Program-made: the position numbers and the translations under genes
Source: Planococcus versutus
Lineage (GTDB): Bacteria > Bacillota > Bacilli > Bacillales_A > Planococcaceae
Direction of reading: 5' to 3'
Assembly: GCF_001186155.3 (NCBI RefSeq)
Contig: NZ_CP016540.2
Span: forward strand, 901,001-965,000
DNA length: 64,000 nucleotides
The notes under the pieces: model-generated
Databases searched by the model: none
Told to the model about the DNA's origin: nothing
Seen by the model: only the letters and a program-made list of their open reading frames with translations
Shown: one piece after another, positions 9,044 through 17,894 of the stretch
Layout of the letters: each line of letters begins with the position of its first letter
Numbering within the stretch: position 1 is the stretch's first letter

Positions 9044-10405
9044 TTGAAACCAGTAAATAAAAATGATCAAATTACGGTTTATGTAGAAGATTTAACGCAC
9101 GACGGAGCAGGCGTAGCAAAAGTAGATGGCTACCCGTTATTTGTGCCAGGTGCGTTGCCTGGAGAAGATGTCGTGATTCACGTAGTAAAAACCTTGAAGT
9201 CGTATGGCTTTGCAAAGCTTATTGAAATAAAGCAAGCTTCACCTTTTCGCGTTACAGCTCCGTGTCCCGTGTTTGATACATGTGGAGGTTGCCAGATTCA
9301 GCATCTATCTTACGAAGGACAACTGACCTTTAAACAAAAACTGGTGCGCGATGCAATTACACGTATTGGTAAATTGCCAGATGTGCCGGTACACCCTGTT
9401 AAAGGTATGAAAGATCCATGGGGTTACCGCAATAAATCCCAAATTCCTTTTGGTACACAAAACGGCAAAGTAGTTGCTGGGTTTTATCAACCGCGGTCGC
9501 ACGATATTGCGGATACGGATACATGTTTAATTCAAACGCCAGAAGCAGATGCTATTATGGTCGCATTAAAAAAGAATTTGATAGAATTGGGCATTGAACC
9601 TTATGAAGAAGAAACACATCGTGGCATGCTACGTCACGTAGTTGTTCGAAAAGCTCGAGCTACTGGAGAAATCATGGTCGTTTTGGTTACGAAAAAAAGG
9701 AAATTTACTCAAGCCAAACAAGCAAGTGAGTTGATTCAAAAAACGGTGCCAGAAGTCACTTCAATTGTGCAGAACATTAATAGTGAAAAAACCAATGTTA
9801 TTTTTGGTGAAGAAACCTTGACGCTTTGGGGCAAAGATGTAATAGAAGATCGAATTGGAGATGTTCGTTTTGAAATTTCTGCTCGTTCTTTTTACCAAAT
9901 CAATCCCGAACAAACAGAGGTGCTTTATGGGCAAGCGCTGGAATATGCACAATTAACAAGAGAAGAAACCGTAATCGATGCTTATTGTGGTATTGGAACG
10001 ATTTCGTTGTTTCTTGCACAACAAGCCAAATTTGTTATGGGTGTTGAAATTGTGCCACAAGCAATTCAAGATGCTAAACGCAACGCTGAACTAAACAACT
10101 TAACAAATACTTTGTTTGAAGCAGGACCTGCCGAACAAGTGATTCCGCGGTGGTATAAAGAAGGAAAGATTGCGGATGTTTTAGTGGTAGACCCTCCGCG
10201 TAAAGGCTGCGATGAGCAATTGTTGCACACCATACTAAAGCAACGTCCGACACGCATTGTTTATGTATCGTGCAATCCAGCCACACTTGCGCGTGATTTA
10301 CGTATATTAGAAGATGGTGGTTACCGCACAAAAGAAGTGCAACCTGTTGATATGTTCCCGCAAACAACACACGTGGAGTGCGTGGCGTGGCTAGAGTTAA
10401 AATAG
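9044..10405 (+). CDS. rlmCD: 23S rRNA (uracil-C5)-methyltransferase, RlmCD type
   Basis: A 453-residue SAM-dependent RNA m5U methyltransferase of the RumA/TrmA family. An N-terminal TRAM domain (about residues 1-60) is followed by iron-sulfur cysteines ([10 protein letters not shown] and a later Cys in DTCLI), a methyltransferase domain, the DPPRKGC motif and the catalytic cysteine in VSCNPATL. In B. subtilis the syntenic yefA (rlmCD) methylates U747 and U1939. TTG 9044 is chosen because GGAGTGAG at 9032-9039 is well placed, while the upstream GTG lies inside that site. A paralogue lies at 43210-44574. Confidence 0.93.
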   Translation: MKPVNKNDQITVYVEDLTHDGAGVAKVDGYPLFVPGALPGEDVVIHVVKTLKSYGFAKLIEIKQASPFRVTAPCPVFDTCGGCQIQHLSYEGQLTFKQKLVRDAITRIGKLPDVPVHPVKGMKDPWGYRNKSQIPFGTQNGKVVAGFYQPRSHDIADTDTCLIQTPEADAIMVALKKNLIELGIEPYEEETHRGMLRHVVVRKARATGEIMVVLVTKKRKFTQAKQASELIQKTVPEVTSIVQNINSEKTNVIFGEETLTLWGKDVIEDRIGDVRFEISARSFYQINPEQTEVLYGQALEYAQLTREETVIDAYCGIGTISLFLAQQAKFVMGVEIVPQAIQDAKRNAELNNLTNTLFEAGPAEQVIPRWYKEGKIADVLVVDPPRKGCDEQLLHTILKQRPTRIVYVSCNPATLARDLRILEDGGYRTKEVQPVDMFPQTTHVECVAWLELK

Positions 10406-10459
10406 TTTAGTTGCCATAATTTTTAGAGATTTAGTTAAATAAGAAATGTGTTTTATATG

Positions 10460-10490
10460 CCCTCGACTGAAAGGTTCGGGGGATTTTTTT
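10460..10490 (+). terminator. Terminator after rlmCD
   Basis: Stem CCCTCGA (10460-10466) paired with TCGGGGG (one T-G pair), followed by seven T at 10484-10490. Confidence 0.8.
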
Positions 10491-10737
10491 GTCTCTTTTT
10501 CAAAAAAAAAACCTTAAAACGTCTACTAAAAGATTTTTCCATTACCGCTCTTCAAGTCTATTTTGCTCTGAAAACTGCGCAAGTAATGGTGGTGCTTGCC
10601 GGGGCTTCAAGTTTTACTAAAGGAAAATTGGATCAGTTGTCGAAGTAACATTATATAGACTGTTATTCGCATAGCAATAGAATGAAAATAATTTCCAAAA
10701 GTGTAGAATGATAAGTAATGAAAGGGAGGTGAAGACG
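10491..10737 (+). other. Non-coding gap before the PLP enzyme gene
   Basis: Together with 10406-10459 this makes a 332-base gap. Apart from the terminator it holds a poly-A tract near 10501 and an AT-rich segment likely to contain the promoter of the next gene, but no box is convincing. The strong ribosome binding site AAAGGGAGGTGA lies at 10721-10732. No gene is seen. Confidence 0.5.
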
Positions 10738-11910
10738 ATGCATTCCAACAAAATACCAGAAGGAATTTCATTGCCAGCATTGCTGTTGGATCTGCCTGCT
10801 TTTGAAGAGAACTGTAGACAAATTGCACGTGATGGGAATGGGAAAAAGATAAGGATAGCGACAAAATCTATTCGTTCTGTAGAGGTTATTAAAAGAATTT
10901 TAGCTTCCAACTCTGTGTTCCAAGGGGTCATGTGCTACTGTCCGGAGGAAGCTATTTTTCTTGCGGAAAAAGGATTGGATGATATTTTAATCGCATATCC
11001 TTGTTGGGACAAAAAGGCATTAACTACTATTTCTATGCTGAATTCTAAGGGGAAACATATTATTTGCATGGTAGATGCAGCAGAGCATGTTGACCTTCTC
11101 CACCATATTGCTGAGGAAACAAAAGGGAAATTCTACCTTTGTATTGATGTTGACATGAGCACAACTTTTTTGAAATTGCATTTTGGTGTAAGAAGATCTC
11201 CTCTTAAAGATTCCGCAGCAGTGGTCAAGCTTGCTAGGAAAATTAAGCCATCACAGTACATAGAGCTAATTGGCATAATGGGCTATGAGGCCCAAATAGC
11301 AGGAGTTGGAGATAAGGTCCCAGCTCAAAAGATGAAAAACAGAGTCATAGATATTTTGAAAAAGAAATCGATTAAGAAAATAGAAGAGCGACGAAATCAA
11401 GTTGTTCATGCACTCCGACAAGAGGGGGTTGCGTTGTCGCTAGTGAATGGAGGGGGTACAGGAAGTCTTCAATCAACGACTAGAGAAGATGCAGTTACAG
11501 AGGTTACAGTAGGATCTGGGTTTTATTCACCAAAGCTATTTGATTATTACAAGGGCTTTTTATATAAACCGGCATTATTTTATGCGTTACCTGTTGTTCG
11601 AAAGCCTGCTCCTCATATATACACGTGTCTCGGTGGGGGATATGTCTCATCGGGTCCACCGGGAAAGGATAAAATACCGCAGCCAGTGTTTCCAGTAGGT
11701 GGGAAGTTGCTTGATTCAGAAGGAGCAGGTGAGGTTCAAACGCCAGTTCATTATGAAAATGAAACATTGGAAATTGGAGACGCCATTATTTTTCGTGCTG
11801 CAAAAGCAGCAGAAGTTTGCGAGCGCTTTCAAGAAATTGTCTGTATATCAGACCAGCAAATAGTCGGCCGGTATCAAACATATCGAGGAGAAGGAGTATG
11901 TTTTGTATGA
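10738..11910 (+). CDS. Amino acid deaminase/aldolase, PLP fold-type III (alanine racemase-like)
   Basis: A 390-residue protein with the N-terminal alanine racemase-type TIM barrel used by D-threonine aldolases and D-serine dehydratases. The PLP lysine is probably Lys43 in IATKSIRS; a phosphate-binding glycine segment (VNGGGTGS) and a C-terminal beta domain follow. Such proteins are annotated as amino acid deaminase/aldolase; the substrate is unknown. The start is fixed by AAAGGGAGGTGA. Its stop overlaps the FAD oxidase start by four bases, and this pairing recurs in other bacteria as I recall, suggesting a common pathway. Codon choice (AGG, ATA) looks somewhat unlike the flanking core genes, a hint of transfer. 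Confidence 0.8.
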   Translation: MHSNKIPEGISLPALLLDLPAFEENCRQIARDGNGKKIRIATKSIRSVEVIKRILASNSVFQGVMCYCPEEAIFLAEKGLDDILIAYPCWDKKALTTISMLNSKGKHIICMVDAAEHVDLLHHIAEETKGKFYLCIDVDMSTTFLKLHFGVRRSPLKDSAAVVKLARKIKPSQYIELIGIMGYEAQIAGVGDKVPAQKMKNRVIDILKKKSIKKIEERRNQVVHALRQEGVALSLVNGGGTGSLQSTTREDAVTEVTVGSGFYSPKLFDYYKGFLYKPALFYALPVVRKPAPHIYTCLGGGYVSSGPPGKDKIPQPVFPVGGKLLDSEGAGEVQTPVHYENETLEIGDAIIFRAAKAAEVCERFQEIVCISDQQIVGRYQTYRGEGVCFV

Positions 11911-13238
11911 TGAAGGTGGACAAAGGAAAGACATGGAAAAATTGGGCGCATACAAGTGAAAGTACTCCCGAAAACACATTCTATCCAACCTCAATTGAAG
12001 ACGTTTGCAAGCTTGTAAAAGAAGCTTCAAAACAACAGAAAAAAATAAAAGTAGTTGGTGCAGGACATTCATTTACAAGCTTAGTCCAGACAAGTGAGTG
12101 GCTTGTTTCTCTAGATCAATTCAGCGGAATCGAAACCATCAATGAAGAAGCGTGTTACGCTACTGTGCTTGGCGGGACCCGGTTGTTTCAAATTGGTGAA
12201 GCATTAGGTAAGCGTGGGTATGCACAAGAGAATTTAGGGGATGTGAATGTACAAAGCATTGCCGGTGCTATTTCCACAGGTACCCATGGCACCGGGATAG
12301 CATTTGGAAACATTTCAACTCAAGTATTAGAAGTTGTTCTTGTAACTGGAACGGGTGAAATCTTAACAATTTCAGAAAATAATAACCCTGCCTATTTTAA
12401 GGCATGTCTTGTTTCACTCGGGAGTCTTGGAATTATCGTAAAAGTTACCATAAAAATTATTCCCTCCCCGGTCTATGAATACAAAAGTCAAAAAATCGCA
12501 TATTCCCAATTATCACAGCAACTCGAACAACTCATAAAGTCAAATCGCCATTTTGAATTTTATTTATTCCCTTACTCAGACGTCGTACAAGTGAAGACTA
12601 TGAATGCCGTTGAACAAAAAGCACAGAGAATGGAGTTGCATCATTTTAAAAATCTGGTAATGGAAAATTATCTGTTTTTTGTCATCTCAGAAACGTGTAG
12701 AATACTTCCAAAGAGTAGTCGTTTTTTTAGCAAAATTTCTGCAAAAGGTGTGAGCACCACGATTAAAAGGGCGAACAGTTATCAATTATTTGCAACACCG
12801 AGATTAGTTCGATTTAGAGAGATGGAATACTGCATACCACTAGAAAACTTAAAACCTGCTTTGGAGAAAATACGAGAGTGTATTGTGACGAAAAAACATA
12901 AGGTTCATTTTCCTATCGAGTGTAGGACTGTGAAGGCAGATGATATTTGGATTAGCCCTTCCTATCAGAGAGATTCTGCCTATATTGCTTTCCATATGTA
13001 CAAAGGGATGCCTTATGAGGAATACTTTCATGATATGGAATCAATTATGCAGCAATTTGACGGCAGACCCCATTGGGCGAAAATGCATACTCGAACTACG
13101 GAAGATCTGTTAACTCTTTATCCCAAGCTATCGGATTTCCTTGCGGTTAGAGAAGAGCTCGATCCTGAAGGAATCTTTATGAATGATTATTTGAATACAT
13201 TATTTAATGGGGAAAGAGCTAGTCGCCCGCCACGTTAA
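11907..13238 (+). CDS. FAD-binding oxidoreductase, D-arabinono-1,4-lactone oxidase type
   Basis: A 443-residue flavoprotein. The N-terminal half is a PCMH-type FAD domain with VGAGHSF (the His is the usual covalent FAD attachment site in aldonolactone oxidases) and GTHGTG; the C-terminal half is the ALO domain and carries the HWAKMH motif typical of D-arabinono-lactone and gulonolactone oxidases. The ATG at 11907 overlaps the previous stop (ATGA) with AAGGAG ten bases upstream; an earlier in-frame ATG at 11898 lies too close to that site. Coupled to the PLP enzyme gene. The physiological substrate is unknown. Confidence 0.85.
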   Translation: MMKVDKGKTWKNWAHTSESTPENTFYPTSIEDVCKLVKEASKQQKKIKVVGAGHSFTSLVQTSEWLVSLDQFSGIETINEEACYATVLGGTRLFQIGEALGKRGYAQENLGDVNVQSIAGAISTGTHGTGIAFGNISTQVLEVVLVTGTGEILTISENNNPAYFKACLVSLGSLGIIVKVTIKIIPSPVYEYKSQKIAYSQLSQQLEQLIKSNRHFEFYLFPYSDVVQVKTMNAVEQKAQRMELHHFKNLVMENYLFFVISETCRILPKSSRFFSKISAKGVSTTIKRANSYQLFATPRLVRFREMEYCIPLENLKPALEKIRECIVTKKHKVHFPIECRTVKADDIWISPSYQRDSAYIAFHMYKGMPYEEYFHDMESIMQQFDGRPHWAKMHTRTTEDLLTLYPKLSDFLAVREELDPEGIFMNDYLNTLFNGERASRPPR

Positions 13239-13747
13239 GTTGTTAGCACGGGGAGTGTTTGAATCGCTCAAACGATTATGAAGATCATGTTGAAAGAGAT
13301 GATCTAAACATGTATAACCGCTAGTGTTAAGATGAGTAATTTAGGAAAACGTGGTACTTGAAAATGTTTCAAAGAGAGAATAACAAAATGATTAAGAGAA
13401 AAGATGAAATAATTTTGACAGGAGTTCGAGGAAATAACATAACCTGTAACGATCTAGCGATAGGCAAAGAACCAATTTCCATTTTTACAGAGTGTCAGGA
13501 TCAAGAAAAGCACGGTGGTCTTTGCCACGTTAGCAACAGAAGGTAGAAAACAAACGACGTTAACTATCCTCTTTATATTCGTTACTTAATGCCACGATTA
13601 GAGCGAGTGAATGGGTAATTGAAATAGGTACAGCTGGAAGCAAAAAAAATGGATAGAGTGGATAAGCCCCTTTTTAGTTTTAGGTTTTAAAAGAATAGAA
13701 CCTAGGGTAAAGACAATGGAATACTTCTGAAGGAGCGAACGAAGAAC
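13239..13747 (+). other. Long non-coding interval
   Basis: About 500 bases with no well supported gene. A dyad AGATCAT/ATGATCT lies at 13282-13305, overlapping a second dyad CATGTT/AACATG. A 51-codon frame starting at ATG 13388 has no clear ribosome binding site and no family resemblance. No Fur box was recognised upstream of the FbpA-like gene that follows. The region may be eroded former coding DNA; this cannot be shown by eye. Confidence 0.45.
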
Positions 13748-13906
13748 ATGGAACAAATACCAGAGTCGAAATTTACAAATAAACGTGAAGGCATCATTCA
13801 AGGTTTAGTGGAAAAAAATATTTTTAAGATTAATGGTAGACAATTATATGAAACTTCCCTTTATGAATTGATGAAAACGTATACCGAAACAAATCAAGTC
13901 GGATGA
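13748..13906 (+). CDS. Small FbpA-like protein (Fur-regulated basic protein A family)
   Basis: A 52-residue protein whose middle, KREGIIQGLVEKNIFK followed by GRQLYETSLYEL, fits the pattern of the FbpA family (R..LI..L...GIYK..G..LYELSL..L). In B. subtilis FbpA works with FbpB, FbpC and the FsrA RNA in sparing iron under Fur control. AAGGAG at 13730-13735 lies 12 bases before the ATG, and a terminator overlaps the stop codon, so it looks like a complete monocistronic gene. No Fur box is visible, so iron control is not shown. Assignment is from pattern memory. Confidence 0.62.
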   Translation: MEQIPESKFTNKREGIIQGLVEKNIFKINGRQLYETSLYELMKTYTETNQVG

Positions 13907-13920
13907 TTCCGGCTTTTTTT
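13897..13920 (+). terminator. Terminator overlapping the FbpA-like stop codon
   Basis: Stem AGTCGGA/TTCCGGCT with a short loop that contains the TGA stop, followed by seven or more T. Confidence 0.8.
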
Positions 13921-13950
13921 ATGAATAATTTTAAATATAGGAGAACAGGC

Positions 13951-14025
13951 ATGTATGACGAAAAACCGATCACTCGGAATAGACTTCAGCCATTTCTCAT
14001 AAATGCAAAAAAGGACAGCCCCTAA
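13951..14025 (+). CDS. Possible 24-residue leader or small peptide
   Basis: ATG 13951 follows AGGAG (13939-13943) at ideal spacing and reads 24 codons to TAA at 14025, running into the terminator hairpin. No family is recognised and the peptide (MYDEKPITRN...) has no membrane segment. The good ribosome binding site is the only support; it may be chance. Confidence 0.2.
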   Translation: MYDEKPITRNRLQPFLINAKKDSP

Positions 14026-14061
14026 AGTCATGAAAAATGACTTTTAGGGCTGCCCTTTTTT
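14008..14061. terminator. Bidirectional terminator upstream of the tetR 3' end
   Basis: A 19-bp near-perfect stem (14013-14031 with 14037-14055) and GAAAA loop flanked by A-run and T-run. It ends the minus-strand tetR gene, whose stop lies at 14060. Confidence 0.92.
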
Positions 14062-14920
14062 ATTTCATAATAGCTACATGCTTCCATAATTGTTCAACTA
14101 GTACGGATAATTCAGATTCAATAATTTTATCATTTGCTAACGTAGTCAGGACACTTTCAATCAATGGTTTTCTTGGACGATCTGCGACGATTTCTGTTGA
14201 TAAAAAATAAACCAGTTGCTGTGTGCTTGGATAACGCTTTAGCTTTTCGGTATAAGCTTCAAACAAAGAAGAGAGCTTTTCGATACTGACAGCTTCAGCT
14301 GATGTTGGAGAAGGCAATTTTACATTCTTGAGAAAGCTATCTTTTGATGCGATTTGAAGAGTAACACTTGCTTGTAGACGACGAATGACAAAAGCAGACA
14401 GCTTTTCAGCAGGCAATTCTTCTGAAGAAGAAAGACGCCACAAATGAATCAATTGCTGCACATACCCATGAATAAAAGCGGCATTTTCTAACGCGTAAGG
14501 TGCAGCTTCTTTGCCGAAAACATCAATAATTCGTGAAGAAATCCATTCCATTTCCAATGTGTATTGTTTAACAGAAAAGGCTTTAAGGTCAGGATCTTGT
14601 GAATAAAAAATGCTTTCGTAAAGAGCAAAAAGATTTTTTTCGAGATTGAGTTTAATACGTATATACAATTGTTCAGCCAAAACCTCCGGATCATTCGTCA
14701 GCATGCCAAGTGCTGCTGCCAATCGCTGTTGACGAATTTCACTGCCGATCGATTCCATAATGGCCATAAGACACTCTGACTTAGAGCCGAAATAATTGTA
14801 AAAAGTTCCTTTTGATACTCCAGCTTCATCGAGTATATCTTGAATAGAAGAAGGGTTATAGCCTTTATTAATAAAAAGCATATAAGCCGCATTTAATATT
14901 TGTTGTTTTTTAGGATTCAT
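14060..14920 (-). CDS. TetR family transcriptional regulator
   Basis: A 286-residue regulator with an N-terminal TetR helix-turn-helix: the SIQDILDEAGVSKGTFYNYFGSK segment at about residues 27-49 is diagnostic. The ligand-binding part is longer than the usual 190-200 residues, so the effector domain is unusually large. ATG 14920 is chosen over GTG 14929 because GGTGAGG lies just upstream of the ATG. It is divergent from a drug-exporter-type MFS gene with a shared 168-base control region that holds an inverted repeat, the classical layout for local repression. Confidence 0.88.
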   Translation of the reverse strand: MNPKKQQILNAAYMLFINKGYNPSSIQDILDEAGVSKGTFYNYFGSKSECLMAIMESIGSEIRQQRLAAALGMLTNDPEVLAEQLYIRIKLNLEKNLFALYESIFYSQDPDLKAFSVKQYTLEMEWISSRIIDVFGKEAAPYALENAAFIHGYVQQLIHLWRLSSSEELPAEKLSAFVIRRLQASVTLQIASKDSFLKNVKLPSPTSAEAVSIEKLSSLFEAYTEKLKRYPSTQQLVYFLSTEIVADRPRKPLIESVLTTLANDKIIESELSVLVEQLWKHVAIMK

Positions 14921-15008
14921 ATACCTCACCTTTATACTGTTAGTCTATTTCTATAATAAGCTTAAAATGCTTACAAATCAATGTTTTGATATTTTTTAAA
15001 CGTAAGGC

Positions 15009-15037
15009 TTGAAAAAAGTATACAACCGGTATAGAAT
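15009..15037 (+). promoter_or_regulatory. Promoter with embedded inverted repeat (probable TetR operator) before the MFS gene
   Basis: TTGAAA at 15009-15014 and TAGAAT at 15032-15037 are spaced 17 bases. Inside the spacer lies TATAC-5 nt-GTATA (15019-15033), a perfect 5-bp dyad overlapping the -10 box. A repressor bound there would block RNA polymerase; binding by the divergent TetR protein is inference. Confidence 0.6.
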
Positions 15038-15088
15038 AGCTAAATGAAGAAATAGAAAAAGTGTAGCGTATATGGAGGAAACAAGAAT

Positions 15089-16558
15089 ATGACAGAACAG
15101 AAAAAAACGCCTTATGGCATTATAGCCATTTTATTCACCGGAGCATTCGTAGCCATTTTTAACCAGACCTTATTAAACATTGCATTGCCTGAAATAATGA
15201 TTGATTTAAATATTGAAGCGTCAACAGCACAATGGCTCGTAACCGGCTATATGTTGATAAATGGAATTTTGATTCCTGCGAGTGCGTATTTTATCCAACG
15301 CTATTCCAACCGCTCGATATTTATTGTAGCGATGTCTTTGTTTGCACTCGGAACCCTATTGGCGGCTATAGCGCCGGCATTTAGTGTTTTGTTAATTGGA
15401 AGAATGGTTCAAGCTTCTGGTGCAGCTTTGATGATGCCATTATTAATGAACGTCATGCTCGCTGCATTTCCTGTTGAAAAACGAGGATCTGCAATGGGTG
15501 TATTTGGTTTAGTAATGGTCGTTGCGCCGGCAATTGGTCCAACACTTTCGGGGTTTATCGTTGAGCATTATTCATGGCGTGTCCTTTTTTGGATCGTGTT
15601 ACCTGTAGCATTGGTCCCATTATTGCTAGGTATTTTTAAATTGAAAAACTTAACATTCCAAGATCGAAAAATTTCACTTGATAAAGCTTCACTTGCACTT
15701 TCAAGTTTAGGGTTCGGAGGAGTGCTATACGGGTTTAGTTCGGCTGGGACATTAGGCTGGAATAGTCTTACAGTGATAGTAACAATCACTGTCGGAATTG
15801 TATCATTAATTATTTTTGGTTTGCGTCAATTGAAATTGGATGAACCCCTATTGGAAATTCGGATTTATAAATACCCAATGTTCGCTTTGTCTTCTGCTAT
15901 TTCAATCGCGTTATCAATGTCTATGTTCTCGGCAATGATTTTAATGCCGATTTACATTCAGACCATTAAAGGGATTTCGCCAATTGATTCGGGATTGCTT
16001 ATGTTACCAGGAGCTTTAATCATGGGCTTCATGTCGCCTGTGACAGGTCGTTTATTTGATCGATTTGGTGCAAAAGTATTAGCAATACCTGGACTTTCAC
16101 TTGTTGTTATCACGACTTATATGTTCAGCCAATTAAGCTTGGATTCCAGTTACGTCAACATCATGTTGATTTACACGGTGCGGATGCTCGGAATTTCAAT
16201 GGTTATGATGCCTGTCATGACAAATGGGTTAAACACTTTGCCTATTAAAGCTTATCCACACGGAACCGCAATCAATAATACGTTGCAACAAGTAGCAGGT
16301 GCTGTAGGATCCGCGTTCTTGATAACTATCATGAACACGCGAACTTCTTCTGCTGCAAAAACATTAGCAGCAAACGGAACCACACCAGAAGATATTCAAC
16401 ACTTGGCGATGCTTGACGGCATTAACTTTGCATTTTTCGTTTCTACGTTTATTGCGCTCGTGTCGTTAATTTTGGCGTTCTTTATTAAGAAACCAGTAAG
16501 ACCGGTGACGGAAGCTGAAAAAGAAATTGTTTATAGACGAACAGAAGTCACCGAATAA
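15089..16558 (+). CDS. MFS drug exporter, DHA2 (EmrB/QacA) family, 14 transmembrane segments
   Basis: A 489-residue membrane protein with 14 predicted hydrophobic segments. Motifs of the DHA2 proton-antiport subfamily are visible: NIALP in the first segment, QWLVTGYML, and the GPTLSGFI antiporter-type motif C in the fifth segment. It resembles LmrB/Lde-type multidrug exporters. GGAGG at 15074-15078 supports the start. Control is probably by the divergent TetR gene. Substrates cannot be read from sequence. Confidence 0.9.
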   Translation: MTEQKKTPYGIIAILFTGAFVAIFNQTLLNIALPEIMIDLNIEASTAQWLVTGYMLINGILIPASAYFIQRYSNRSIFIVAMSLFALGTLLAAIAPAFSVLLIGRMVQASGAALMMPLLMNVMLAAFPVEKRGSAMGVFGLVMVVAPAIGPTLSGFIVEHYSWRVLFWIVLPVALVPLLLGIFKLKNLTFQDRKISLDKASLALSSLGFGGVLYGFSSAGTLGWNSLTVIVTITVGIVSLIIFGLRQLKLDEPLLEIRIYKYPMFALSSAISIALSMSMFSAMILMPIYIQTIKGISPIDSGLLMLPGALIMGFMSPVTGRLFDRFGAKVLAIPGLSLVVITTYMFSQLSLDSSYVNIMLIYTVRMLGISMVMMPVMTNGLNTLPIKAYPHGTAINNTLQQVAGAVGSAFLITIMNTRTSSAAKTLAANGTTPEDIQHLAMLDGINFAFFVSTFIALVSLILAFFIKKPVRPVTEAEKEIVYRRTEVTE

Positions 16559-16566
16559 TAGAATGG

Positions 16567-16594
16567 CCAGTCTGAATTTCAGGCTGGTTTTTTT
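16567..16594 (+). terminator. Terminator after the MFS exporter
   Basis: Stem CCAGTCTGAA / TTCAGGCTGG with one T-G pair, followed by seven or more T. Confidence 0.88.
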
Positions 16595-16733
16595 ATGCGA
16601 AAAACGACTCTATTCGGTAGTGTTTTTTTCTGTTTCAAGCCTACGGAATACTGATAAATTTCGAGTTTTAAAAAAGACGGTGAAACCGCAAATATGGTAC
16701 ACTAAAAACATTGAAAAGAAGGTGGAATCGCAA

Positions 16734-17894
16734 ATGACTTTTATAAATGAACTAAGTCCGGTATGGAAAGAAAAATGGGAAAAGGCAGGATTTGAAACGG
16801 CTATGCCGATCCAAGATCAAATGATTCCTGAAATGTTGGCAGGTAATGATATCGTTGCCGAATCTCCTACAGGTTCTGGTAAGACTTTGGCATATGTTTT
16901 ACCGATACTTGAGCGAGTGAACCCAGAAAAACCGGCAATTCAAGCCATGATTGTTGCTCCTTCGCAAGAACTATCGATGCAAATCGTTAATGTTCTGCGT
17001 GATTGGACAGAAGGAACAGACGTAACCGTTACACAATTGATTGGTGGAGCAAACATGCAGCGTCAATTAGAAAAGCTTAAGAAAAAACCTACAATCGTAG
17101 TAGGTACACCAGGACGCTTAAATGAATTAGTCAAAACGAAAAAGCTGAAAATGCATGAAGTCCGTATATTAGTATTGGATGAAGGAGATCAGCTCATGGC
17201 ACGTGAGCACCGCAACATTATGAAAGACTTGATTGAAAAAACACAGCATGATCGTCAATTGGTTCTTGTATCCGCAACCATTACAGAAGAAATCGAACTC
17301 GTTGCAGAACGTTTAATGCAACATCCGACACGTCTTCAAGTAACTGCAAAAGATTTGCCGATGTTTGGCAAAGTGACGCATTCGTTCATTAAAGTGGATG
17401 AGCGCGATAAAACGGAACTTTTGCGTAGCATTTCGCATATTCCAGGCATGAAAGCTTTAGCGTTTGTTAATAACTTAGATCAATTGCTTATGAAAGAAAA
17501 TAAGTTAAAGTTCCGTGATGCTAAAATTGTGACATTGCACTCTGAAATGAAAAAAGATGAGCGTAAAAAAGCACTTGATGCTTTTCGTAAAGGCGAAGTA
17601 GCTGTTTTGATCGCGACAGAAGTGGCAGCACGTGGATTAGACATTGATTTAGTGACGCATGTTGTTCATGTAGATGTTCCGCAAACGATTGAGCAATATT
17701 TGCATCGTTCAGGAAGAACAGGAAGAGCTGGAGCAGATGGTGAAGTATTAACCTTACTAGCGTATGCAGACGAACGGCATTACAAAAAATTCACAAAAGA
17801 ATTGCCTTCTAAGCCTGTTCAAAAAATCGTCCACGGTGGAAAGCTGATTGAAGGATCTAGCAAAACCATTGCGGCAAAGGGGAATAAACGATGA
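16734..17894 (+). CDS. DEAD-box RNA helicase, YfmL-like
   Basis: A 386-residue helicase core without long extensions, the size of B. subtilis YfmL. Motif I (SPTGSGKT), motif Ia (APSQEL), motif III (SAT) and motif VI (HRSGRTGRAG) are intact. Motif II reads DEGD instead of DEAD. ATG 16734 has AAGGTGG upstream and gives the family N-terminus; longer in-frame starts run back into the preceding gene. YfmL-type helicases help ribosome assembly and cold growth. The stop overlaps the M29 aminopeptidase start (ATGA). Confidence 0.88.
   Translation: MTFINELSPVWKEKWEKAGFETAMPIQDQMIPEMLAGNDIVAESPTGSGKTLAYVLPILERVNPEKPAIQAMIVAPSQELSMQIVNVLRDWTEGTDVTVTQLIGGANMQRQLEKLKKKPTIVVGTPGRLNELVKTKKLKMHEVRILVLDEGDQLMAREHRNIMKDLIEKTQHDRQLVLVSATITEEIELVAERLMQHPTRLQVTAKDLPMFGKVTHSFIKVDERDKTELLRSISHIPGMKALAFVNNLDQLLMKENKLKFRDAKIVTLHSEMKKDERKKALDAFRKGEVAVLIATEVAARGLDIDLVTHVVHVDVPQTIEQYLHRSGRTGRAGADGEVLTLLAYADERHYKKFTKELPSKPVQKIVHGGKLIEGSSKTIAAKGNKR

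Noticed and set aside
10448..10648. A 66-codon plus-strand frame after rlmCD
   Set aside because: It runs through the terminator hairpin and a poly-A tract and has no ribosome binding site.
13358..13546. A 62-codon plus-strand frame in the long gap
   Set aside because: No clear ribosome binding site, no recognisable family and unusual composition; treated as non-coding.
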